Part shown: piece after piece, positions 1-4,899 of the stretch | How positions within the stretch are numbered: the first letter of the stretch is position 1 | Layout of the letters: each line of letters starts with the position of its first letter | DNA from: Streptomyces fulvoviolaceus | GTDB taxonomy: Bacteria > Actinomycetota > Actinomycetes > Streptomycetales > Streptomycetaceae | Assembly (NCBI RefSeq): GCF_000718165.1 | Contig: NZ_JOEY01000126.1 | Span: forward strand, 1 to 5,024 | Length of the DNA stretch: 5,024 nucleotides | Direction of reading: 5' to 3' | Notes under the pieces: generated by a model | What the model saw: the letters and a program-made list of their open reading frames with translations, nothing else | Told to the model about the DNA's origin: nothing | The model's database searches: none | Made by a program: the position numbers and the translations under genes

Positions 1-20
1 CGTTCCCGGACCACGGACAC

Positions 21-145
21 GATCCGTGCCGCCGGACTGTGGAGCGAACGCGGGCAACCAGAACGCCCAACACCGTTCGGGGCGTTCGGCTGAGCATGAA
101 TCCTGGCAACAGGACTCACCCCCGCTCAGTCCTTAGGAACGGTCC
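21..145 (+). repeat. Left copy of 125-bp inverted repeat
   Basis: This stretch reappears as its reverse complement at 4900-5024, with 122 of 125 positions identical. The three differences are at 38, 40 and 81, matching 5007, 5005 and 4964. The inner edge is sharp, because similarity stops after GGAACGGTCC. The outer edge cannot be fixed, since the right copy ends at the window boundary. The repeat holds several perfect short inverted repeats: CGAACGC/GCGTTCG, ACCGTTC/GAACGGT, CTGAGC/GCTCAG, and TCCTG/CAGGA closing a GCAA loop. It has no convincing reading frame. It could be a terminal repeat of a mobile segment, a dispersed repeat, or a duplicated 5' regulatory region. The sequence alone does not decide. 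Confidence 0.95.
72..143 (+). other. Possible structured RNA or DNA motif inside left repeat
   Basis: Three stems nest without conflict. The outer stem is ACCGTTC (72-78) with GAACGGT (137-143). The middle stem is CTGAGC (90-95) with GCTCAG (124-129). The apical stem is TCCTG (101-105) with CAGGA (110-114) around a GCAA tetraloop, which is a GNRA type. None of the three differences between the repeat copies falls in a stem. The motif lies on the sense strand upstream of the gene at 298. I do not recognise it as a known riboswitch class. A DNA hairpin bound by a protein is an equal possibility. Confidence 0.35.
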
Positions 146-297
146 AAGGACACCCCGACGGGTCGGCTCCGGGATCCGGAGGGGAGTACGGTGACGGTAC
201 CGAGCGCACTTCGCACGCCGTCATCCGTTACGGCGTCGCCCTCGGGGAACGGCAAAGGCCGGAGCATCGCGTCCGGCCGGAAGAGAGCCGCACCCGC
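146..297 (+). promoter_or_regulatory. Upstream region of the oxidoreductase gene, with hairpin
   Basis: This region between the repeat and the first gene has no credible coding frame. It contains a perfect 7-bp inverted repeat, ACGCCGT (215-221) and ACGGCGT (230-236), around an 8-nt loop, and a CGGTACCG palindrome just before it. Either could be an operator or a 5'UTR structure. I see no clear sigma-70-type promoter: TACGGT at 187-192 fits TAnnnT but lacks a matching -35 element. A purine-rich stretch, GGAAGAGAG (279-287), ends 10 nt before the ATG at 298 and is the likely ribosome-binding site. Confidence 0.4.
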
Positions 298-1491
298 ATG
301 AGTCTGATGAGCCTCGGAGTACTCGCCTCCTCCCGCAAGGAGAACGAGTTCCGACTGCCCTTGCACCCTGCCCACCTCGACCGGATCGCCCCGGACATAC
401 GCGAGAGGATCTTCCTCGAACAGGGCTACGGCGACCGGTTCGGCGTCGCCGACGACGCGCTGCGCCCCCTCGTGGCCGGCCTGCGCTCCCGCGAGCAACT
501 CCTCGCCGAGTGCGACGTGTTGCTGCTGCCCAAACCCATGCACGACGACATCGCCGCGCTGCGCGAGGGTCAGGTGCTGTGGGGATGGCCGCACTGCGTA
601 CAGGACGAGAAGATGACCCAGCTCGGCATCGACCGACGGCTGACCCTCATCGCCTGGGAGGCCATGAACCACTGGACCTCCACAGGCGCCTTCAGCGTCC
701 ATGTGTTCCACAAGAACAACGAACTCGCCGGCTACTGCTCGGTGCTGCACGCCCTCCAGCTCGGCGGACTGACCGGCAGCTACGGGCGCCGCCTGCGGGC
801 AGTGGTCATCAGCTTCGGCGCCACGGCGCGCGGCGCGGTCACGGGCCTGGGCGCCATGGGCGTCTCCGACGTCACCGTGCTCACCCAACGCGCCGCGGCA
901 GCGGTGGCGTCACCGATGCCCTCGGTCGTGATGGGCCACTTCGAGGAGCAGGAAGACGATCCGTCGCGCCTGCAGGCAGTCACCGCGGCCGGTTCCGTGC
1001 CGCTGGCGGAGTACCTGGCCGGCTTCGACATCATCGTCAACTGCGTCCTGCAGGACACCGACGCGCCGCTGATGTTCGTCACGGACGAGGAACTCGCCCT
1101 CTTCCGGCCGGGAACCTTCTTCATCGACGTCGCCTGCGACGAGGGCATGGGCTTCGTATGGGCCCGTCCGACCACCTTCGGCGATCCGATGTTCACGGTC
1201 GGGCCGGGCTGTCACTACTACGCGGTGGATCACAGCCCGTCCCACTTGTGGAACTCGGCGACGTGGGAAATCAGCGAGGCGCTCCTGCCCTACTTGCGCA
1301 AGGTCATGAGCGGTCCCGCGGCATGGGACGCCGACGTCACGGTCAGCAAGGCCATCGAGATCCGCGACGGCGTCGTACGGAACCCGAAGATCCTCTCCTT
1401 CCAGCACCGGACGGCCGCCTACCCCCACCTCCCCGAGCCCCCGGCCCCCGCTCCCACCCCGGCGATGAGCTCCTCCGCCCGGCCGGCCTGA
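298..1491 (+). CDS. AlaDH/PNT-family oxidoreductase, N5-(carboxyethyl)ornithine synthase-like
   Basis: The 397-residue protein resembles the alanine dehydrogenase / transhydrogenase fold family, most closely the N5-(carboxyethyl)ornithine synthase branch. That branch reductively joins pyruvate to an amino-acid amine using NAD(P)H in the cytoplasm. The N-terminal substrate half has the family pattern K14-E-N-E-F-R19 followed by HP, a K79 in LLLPKP where alanine dehydrogenase has its pyruvate-binding lysine, and H99 in GWPHC at the usual catalytic-histidine position. A Rossmann segment follows (AVVISFGATARG, about 168-179), then IIVNCVLQD (245-253) and YAVDHSPSHLW (308-318). The C-terminus (about 380-397) is a Pro/Ala-rich tail with no evident fold. 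The ATG at 298 was preferred over the one at 307 because of its spacing from GGAAGAGAG. The gene stands alone and converges on the ABC-F gene. Family assignment is firm, but the substrate is not: alanine, ornithine, lysine or another amine all remain possible. Confidence 0.85.
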   Translation: MSLMSLGVLASSRKENEFRLPLHPAHLDRIAPDIRERIFLEQGYGDRFGVADDALRPLVAGLRSREQLLAECDVLLLPKPMHDDIAALREGQVLWGWPHCVQDEKMTQLGIDRRLTLIAWEAMNHWTSTGAFSVHVFHKNNELAGYCSVLHALQLGGLTGSYGRRLRAVVISFGATARGAVTGLGAMGVSDVTVLTQRAAAAVASPMPSVVMGHFEEQEDDPSRLQAVTAAGSVPLAEYLAGFDIIVNCVLQDTDAPLMFVTDEELALFRPGTFFIDVACDEGMGFVWARPTTFGDPMFTVGPGCHYYAVDHSPSHLWNSATWEISEALLPYLRKVMSGPAAWDADVTVSKAIEIRDGVVRNPKILSFQHRTAAYPHLPEPPAPAPTPAMSSSARPA

Positions 1492-1537
1492 CGAGGCAGT
1501 AGGTACGCGCTCCTCACCCCCCTCTGCTTGCACACCT

Positions 1538-1563
1538 GCTGGTAGACGTGCGTCGGGACCAGC
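1538..1563 (+). terminator. Candidate terminator hairpin after the oxidoreductase gene
   Basis: GCTGGT (1538-1543) pairs with ACCAGC (1558-1563), and GAC/GTC pairs inside it around a short loop. It starts 46 nt after the stop codon. No T-run follows, which is common for terminators in high-GC actinomycetes but makes the call weaker. It would act on + strand transcripts entering the convergent intergenic region. Confidence 0.35.
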
Positions 1564-1662
1564 CGTCACCAGTCAGCAGGAAAGGAGGGGCACCGCCTCC
1601 GGCCCGAGGAGCACCGGCGAGCCGGACAATGCGCAGCGCGGGGCGGCCGAACCGGCCGGAGC

Positions 1663-1857
1663 TCAGGGCGTCCTGGGTCCGGAGCGCCGCCGAGACGCGG
1701 GCGCGGCCCGGACCCGCCGGGCGGACAGGCAACCTGCGCCGGCGACCAGATACGGCGCGCCAGGAAGTTGACCGCGACGCACGCCCACTTGCCCTGCCGC
1801 GTCGACGGCGGCGGAGGCGCGGCCGGCGAGCTGTTGTGGTGTCAGGAAGGTGGTCAT
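1663..1857 (-). pseudogene. Possible decayed or frameshifted small gene
   Basis: An ATG at 1857 follows a purine-rich GGAAACGATGGAG and opens a 64-residue frame starting MTTFLTPQQLAGRASAAVD. After about 19 codons this frame loses the strong G/C third-position bias. A neighbouring frame gains it and reads GKWACVAVNFLARRIW, which looks more protein-like. One extra or two missing bases near 1800 would join the two pieces. Beyond about 1730 neither frame looks convincing. I do not recognise the product. It may be the 5' remnant of a gene broken by rearrangement, or a chance frame in GC-rich DNA. It is the only coding-like signal in the 455 bp between the two large convergent genes. Confidence 0.3.
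1706..1722. terminator. GC-rich hairpin in the convergent intergenic region
   Basis: GCCCGG (1706-1711) and CCGGGC (1717-1722) form a perfect 6-bp stem around ACCCG. Lying between two convergent genes, it could help end transcription from either side. There is no T-run, and GC-rich DNA produces such stems easily. Confidence 0.2.
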
Positions 1858-1931
1858 GGCTCCATCGTTTCCGCGGCAGTTCTGGCTGTTGGGCAGGTCG
1901 GTGCGGGGGCGCGCGGGCCGCTCGCGGCGGA

Positions 1932-1954
1932 GGTGAACCCGACGGGTCAGCACC
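1932..1954 (-). terminator. Candidate terminator hairpin overlapping the ABC-F stop codon
   Basis: GGTG (1932-1935) can pair with CACC (1951-1954), enclosing a second stem, ACCC/GGGT, around GAC. The structure overlaps the TGA stop of the ABC-F gene (1947-1949). The stems are short and no T-run follows on the minus strand, so this is tentative. Confidence 0.25.
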
Positions 1955-3605
1955 TGCGGCCGGCACGCAGCTCCAGTTGCTCCCCCTCGAAGCCCTCGTG
2001 GAAGCAGCGGTCGTGCGACGCCATGACCACCGCCCCTGGGTACGCCGCGACCGCAGCCTGAAGGTCCTCGACCAGGTCGAGCGCGATGTGGTTGGTCGGC
2101 TCGTCGAGGACGAGGAGGTCCGCGGGCCGGGTCACCAGGCGGGCGATCTGCAGCCGCCGCTTCTGTCCCACGGACAGGACGGCGACCGGGACATGCAGGT
2201 CCTCCTCACGGAACAGGCCCAGTGACAGGAGCTGTTCGGCGTACTCGTCCGGCAGTCCGGGCCGTCCGGCCGCGAACGCGGCGAGCAGCGGGAGCCGCGT
2301 GGAGTGCGCGGGCAGTTCCTGCGCGAGGTAGCCGATCCGGGCAGGGCGGCGTGCCGTGCCCGCGTCCGGCTCCAGGTCGCCCGCCAGGACGCGCAGGAGC
2401 GTCGTCTTGCCCGCGCCGTTCTCGCCCGTGACCAGCAGCCGCTGTCCGGGCGCGATCGCAAGGAGCCCGTCCAGACGCAGCCGCTCGCCGACCTGTACGC
2501 CGTCGTACTCGGCGAGGGGGCCCTGGCCGGGGGCGTCCGCCGCCGACAGCACCCTCATGAAGCGGAGCGGTGCCGGCGGCTTCGCCACCGGGTTGCGCCG
2601 CAGCTGGGCCAAGCGCTCCCGGACGGAACGCACCTGCCCGCCGAGCTTCGCCTCGTGCGAGCGGCGGTGCTTGCCGAAACCCTGCTTCGGGTCGCGGCCG
2701 GTGGTGGCAAGACGCCTCCCTGCGGCCTCCAGCAGCTCCTCCATACGGGCCACCTCCTCGACCCAATCCGCATACCGCTGCTCCGCGCCGCGCCGAGCGG
2801 CGGCCTTCGCGGCGCGGTAGCCGGCCCAGCCGTCGCCGTACCGGAGCACCGTGCACGCATCCCGGTCGACCTCGAGGATCGTGGTGGCGATGCGCTCCAG
2901 GAAGCCGCGGTCGTGGGTGACCGCGACGACGGTGCCGCGATGTGCGCGCAGGTGCTCCTCCAGCCAGCGCACGGCCGCCGCGTCGAGGTGATTCGTCGGT
3001 TCGTCGAGGAGCAGCAGTTCGGGGGCGGAGGCCAGGACGCAGGCGAGCGCGAGCCGCGACTGCTCGCCGCCGGACAGCGAGCCGAGCACGCGGTCGCGGG
3101 TGATCTGGGCGAGCCCGAGCCCGAGCCCGTGCATCGCGGCATCCACGCGGGCTTCCGCCTCGTATCCGCCGCGGTCCTCGTATGCGGTCAGCAGTTCGCC
3201 GTACGCGGCGAGATCCTCTTCCGCTGCCTCGCCGAGGGACTCCTCCGCCACCCGCAACTGGCGCTCCATGTCGCGCAGTTCGGTGAGGGCGAGGTCGACG
3301 GCGTCCTGCACGGTGCAGTCCGTATCGAGGTCGAGGGTCTGGGCGAGATGTCCGGTTCCGCCGGGGGAGCTGACGGTGATCTCCCCGGCGTCCGGCATCT
3401 CGGCTTCGGCGAGCAGCCGCAGCAGGGTGGACTTGCCGGAGCCGTTCTCGCCGATGACGGCGGCCTTCTCGCCCGGACGGACGGTGAAGGAGACCTGGTC
3501 GAGGACGGTCCGGGTGCCATAGGACTTGGTGACGTCCTTGACGGACAGCTGCGCCACGGAAACGGGGGCGGCGGTGGGTATGGCGGTATGGGCGCGGTCG
3601 CGCAT
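1947..3605 (-). CDS. Antibiotic-resistance-type ABC-F ATPase (ribosome protection)
   Basis: The 552-residue soluble protein has two ATPase domains and no membrane segments. Domain 1 has Walker A GENGSGKS (52-59), signature LSGGEQ (177-182), Walker B LLLLDEPTNHLD (197-208) and H231. Domain 2 has Walker A GENGAGKT (394-401), signature LSVGQKRR (477-484), DEPTNHI (501-507) and H531. The charged linker (about 263-345) includes the basic stretch RDPKQGFGKHRRSHEAKLGG (304-323) and corresponds to the domain that enters the ribosomal E site toward the drug site. The SVGQ second signature and overall layout match actinomycete self-resistance ABC-Fs such as TlrC, OleB and VarM, which displace macrolides, lincosamides or streptogramins from the 50S subunit. 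I chose the ATG at 3605 because AGGGA lies 7 nt upstream. An in-frame ATG at 3623 has no ribosome-binding site and would add six residues. The drug specificity cannot be read from the sequence. Confidence 0.95.
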   Translation of the reverse strand: MRDRAHTAIPTAAPVSVAQLSVKDVTKSYGTRTVLDQVSFTVRPGEKAAVIGENGSGKSTLLRLLAEAEMPDAGEITVSSPGGTGHLAQTLDLDTDCTVQDAVDLALTELRDMERQLRVAEESLGEAAEEDLAAYGELLTAYEDRGGYEAEARVDAAMHGLGLGLAQITRDRVLGSLSGGEQSRLALACVLASAPELLLLDEPTNHLDAAAVRWLEEHLRAHRGTVVAVTHDRGFLERIATTILEVDRDACTVLRYGDGWAGYRAAKAAARRGAEQRYADWVEEVARMEELLEAAGRRLATTGRDPKQGFGKHRRSHEAKLGGQVRSVRERLAQLRRNPVAKPPAPLRFMRVLSAADAPGQGPLAEYDGVQVGERLRLDGLLAIAPGQRLLVTGENGAGKTTLLRVLAGDLEPDAGTARRPARIGYLAQELPAHSTRLPLLAAFAAGRPGLPDEYAEQLLSLGLFREEDLHVPVAVLSVGQKRRLQIARLVTRPADLLVLDEPTNHIALDLVEDLQAAVAAYPGAVVMASHDRCFHEGFEGEQLELRAGRRC

Positions 3606-3696
3606 ATGGCTTTCCCTGGGCATGCGAAGGGTCTACGGGCAGCAGAAACGGCGGCATCGGCCGTGCCCGGACTCAGACGAAGAAGAGGAAAGCCAT
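3606..3696 (-). promoter_or_regulatory. Translational attenuator sequestering the ABC-F ribosome-binding site
   Basis: On the minus strand, ATGGCTTTCC (3696-3687, the first ten bases of the leader peptide gene) is exactly complementary to GGAAAGCCAT (3615-3606). The latter ends directly before the ABC-F ATG and overlaps its AGGGA ribosome-binding site. A flanking U-G pair extends the stem. Between the arms a compatible inner fold exists: CGGGCA (3669-3664) with TGCCCG (3641-3636), enclosing CGGC/GCCG (3663-3652). The default fold would hide the ribosome-binding site. A ribosome stalled on the leader would prevent this pairing and open it. The fold and mechanism are inferred; the complementarity is directly visible. 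Confidence 0.7.
3673..3696 (-). CDS. Seven-residue leader peptide MAFLFFV upstream of the ABC-F gene
   Basis: ATG GCT TTC CTC TTC TTC GTC TGA encodes MAFLFFV and lies 67 nt upstream of the ABC-F start. It is the first ATG after the predicted promoter. The predicted transcription start falls on or beside its A, so the mRNA may be leaderless; otherwise GGTGGGGG immediately upstream would be a tightly spaced ribosome-binding site. Short hydrophobic leaders that stall drug-bound ribosomes control many macrolide, lincosamide and phenicol resistance genes. Here the codons for MAF and part of L form one arm of the stem that hides the ABC-F ribosome-binding site. The peptide is too short for homology to be meaningful, so the call rests on position, promoter and RNA complementarity. 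Confidence 0.65.
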   Translation of the reverse strand: MAFLFFV

Positions 3697-3702
3697 GCCC
3701 CC

Positions 3703-3732
3703 ACCATAACAAGACGAACCGTCTCGCCTCAA
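3703..3732 (-). promoter_or_regulatory. Promoter of the leader peptide and ABC-F gene
   Basis: On the minus strand a -35 element TTGAGG (3732-3727) is separated by 18 nt from a -10 element TATGGT (3708-3703). Both resemble housekeeping sigma-factor elements of Streptomyces (TTGACn and TAnnnT). The -10 element ends 6 nt before the leader ATG, so transcription should start at or next to that ATG. Confidence 0.6.
3710..3726. promoter_or_regulatory. Candidate TetR-type operator in the ABC-F promoter spacer
   Basis: CAAGACGAACCGTCTCG is a 17-bp imperfect palindrome. Its core, AGACG-AAC-CGTCT, is perfect and one outer pair mismatches. It lies wholly within the 18-nt spacer between the -35 and -10 elements, so a bound dimer would block RNA polymerase. 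AGAC...GTCT half-sites of this spacing are typical of TetR-family operators in actinomycetes. No TetR gene is present in the window, so the regulator would be encoded elsewhere. Confidence 0.45.
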
Positions 3733-3843
3733 CTCTGTGCGTCGCGAAGCCCGTGATCCGCAGCACCGTCGTTCATCCGGGGGCGGTGAGGTCCAGCGCT
3801 GACCAGGGCGACGGAGGCCCCGTAGCGGCGCTTGGCGTAGCCG
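3733..3843. other. Intergenic stretch between TnpB remnant and ABC-F promoter
   Basis: This is non-coding by third-position bias. If the TnpB remnant kept its native 3' flank, the IS right end and the 3' part of its guide-RNA scaffold would lie here, on the minus strand. I can see only weak hairpins (GGTC/GACC around AGCGCTG near 3796-3810, and CGC/GCG around TTG near 3829-3837), which is not enough to define an IS end. Confidence 0.3.
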
Positions 3844-4356
3844 TCACGTCGTCGTCGACCGAAGCCCGGGCCGTTCGCCGACACGCACGCAGCCAAAGGG
3901 CTCCACCACCGGGTTGAGACCTGCCCGGACCAGCATCACGCGTGCGGAGTTCTTGTCCCTGGGGGACACGGCTCCGCACGCGGTGCAGGCGTACGTTCGT
4001 TCCGAGAGAGGGAGTGCGTGCTTGGTTCTCGCTCCGCACTGCGCCCAGTCCATCGTGATGTGCGCGGGGTGGACCAGGTGCACGGCACGGCCGTGCTTGC
4101 GGCCCATCTCGATCAGAGCCTGCTGGGTGGAGCCGATCGCCACGTCGGCTTCCTTGCGCGCCACGGTGGTCCTGGCCAGGAACTTCGGCCGGAAGTCCTC
4201 CACCGCGATGGCGTCGTGGTCGCGGACTACGCCCTTGGCCCACTTGCGGCCGGTGTCCTGCCGCTGCCGGGCCACCTTCTTGCACGCCTTGGACCGCAGC
4301 TGCTTCGCTTCGCGGTAGCCCTTTGATCCTTCACCCAGGGAAAAAGACTCCGCCAC
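3844..4356 (-). pseudogene. tnpB: Truncated TnpB (IS200/IS605 OrfB) remnant
   Basis: The 170-codon frame matches only the C-terminal part of TnpB, the RNA-guided nuclease of IS200/IS605-type elements, normally about 350-450 residues. Visible parts are a Lys/Arg-rich helix (about 18-41), the RuvC-II acidic motif IAVEDF with E53, the zinc-finger region, and RuvC-III RDKNSA with D134. The N-terminal RNA- and DNA-binding part and the first RuvC aspartate are missing. The zinc finger is also damaged: the expected CxxC reads WAQC, with W104 in place of the first cysteine (TGG, one base from TGC or TGT), while C107, C124 and C127 remain. The GTG at 4356 has no good ribosome-binding site and is probably not a real start. 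The break lies near 4335-4355. No TnpA partner is present. It is almost certainly inactive as a nuclease. Confidence 0.8.
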
Positions 4357-4381
4357 AGTGCCGGGCGGAGCTCGGGAGGGG

Positions 4382-4400
4382 GCCCGCGAGCGGGGCGGGC
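4382..4400 (-). terminator. Second hairpin of a tandem terminator
   Basis: GCCCGC (4382-4387) and GCGGGC (4395-4400) form a perfect 6-bp stem with a 7-nt loop. It directly abuts the stronger hairpin at 4401-4429 and lies downstream of the membrane-protein gene on the minus strand. There is no T-run. Confidence 0.4.
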
Positions 4401-4429
4401 GCCGACACCCCGGTTCCGGGGCAGTCGGC
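4401..4429 (-). terminator. Terminator hairpin after the membrane-protein gene
   Basis: GCCGA (4401-4405) pairs with TCGGC (4425-4429). Inside, CCCCG pairs with CGGGG around a 4-nt loop, with small unpaired gaps between the two helices. It begins 14 nt after the stop codon of the gene at 4444-4872. The two stacked GC stems make this the best terminator candidate in the window despite the missing T-run. Confidence 0.6.
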
Positions 4430-4443
4430 TTCCTCGCGGTGAC

Positions 4444-4872
4444 TCACGTCGGCCCGGTCCGGCGCTGGTGTGCGCGGAAGTAGGCGCGGCCGGGCGGTAC
4501 GTAGAGGAGGGTCACGCCGGTGCCGGAGGCGATGACGCCGAGGATGGCCCGGACCGCGTACTCCGGCTGATACAGGCCGCCCGGGTCCAGCAGCCCCCAC
4601 AGCACGAACGGGCCGAGATAGAGCAGGAGCAGTGCGGCCGTCACCGTCGCCGTGACGCGGGCCTTGCGTCCGCCGCCGCAGAAGCGGACGGCCGCACCGA
4701 TGGTGACGAAGAAGAGCAGGTACAGGAACTGTGTCATCTCCGGGTCGTCCAGGGCGATGGAGCAGGCGAGCAGTGCCGAAAGGATCAGCAGTACGGCGGC
4801 CGCGGTGATGTGCACGGGGCGCTGTGCCGAAGGCGGTTGCGACCAGTGGTCGTCGTGCGGTGAGCGGGTCAT
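4444..4872 (-). CDS. Small four-helix membrane protein, function unknown
   Basis: The 142-residue protein has a polar N-terminus of about 20 residues, with no cleavable signal peptide evident. Four hydrophobic stretches suit membrane helices: about 22-41, 47-64, 72-95 and 105-125. A basic loop, GGGRKAR (66-72), follows helix 2, and the polar tail starts with PPGRAYFR (126-133). By the positive-inside rule both ends are likely cytoplasmic. Proteins of this size and tail are common in Streptomyces and usually uncharacterised, and I cannot name a function. The ATG at 4872 was chosen because it gives the polar head expected before helix 1. The ribosome-binding site is weak (GGGGCGGA, well upstream). 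The gene begins 28 nt inside the right repeat, so any promoter probably lies within the repeat. A double hairpin follows its stop codon. Confidence 0.75.
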   Translation of the reverse strand: MTRSPHDDHWSQPPSAQRPVHITAAAVLLILSALLACSIALDDPEMTQFLYLLFFVTIGAAVRFCGGGRKARVTATVTAALLLLYLGPFVLWGLLDPGGLYQPEYAVRAILGVIASGTGVTLLYVPPGRAYFRAHQRRTGPT

Positions 4873-4899
4873 GCACGGGATCGTCCGCCCCAGGCTCCG

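Noticed and set aside
12..28. Hairpin CACGGA/TCCGTG at the left edge
   Set aside because: It is a perfect 6-bp stem, but it straddles the visible repeat boundary and cannot be compared with the right side, which is cut off. There is too little to assign a role.
72..143. Known riboswitch such as a c-di-AMP (ydaO) or ZTP element
   Set aside because: Only short fragments such as TGAATCC-like strings resemble these classes. The conserved cores and helix order do not match.
21..145. The 125-bp repeat as a MITE with its own terminal inverted repeats
   Set aside because: Its two ends match at only 7 of the first 10 positions (GATCCGTGCC versus GGACCGTTCC), no target duplication is visible, and the outer edge is undefined.
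133..888. Long minus-strand frame opposite the oxidoreductase gene
   Set aside because: It overlaps the oxidoreductase gene antisense, and its composition (Gly, Ala, Val, Glu, His-rich with no motifs) is typical of a shadow frame.
3636..3657. A second upstream frame starting at the ATG at 3657 (MPPFLLPV)
   Set aside because: It has no ribosome-binding site and does not stop before the ABC-F start. It runs through the ABC-F gene out of frame.
2304..3917. Long open frame on the + strand opposite the ABC-F gene
   Set aside because: It is antisense to a clear ABC-F gene, has no recognisable domain, and arises from the codon bias of the minus-strand gene.
3844..4356. A nuclease-dead TnpB-like repressor (TldR-type) controlling the neighbouring ABC-F
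   Set aside because: Known repressors of this type keep the N-terminal RNA- and DNA-binding part. Here that part is missing, while the two visible RuvC acidic residues (E53, D134) are retained. Decay explains it better.
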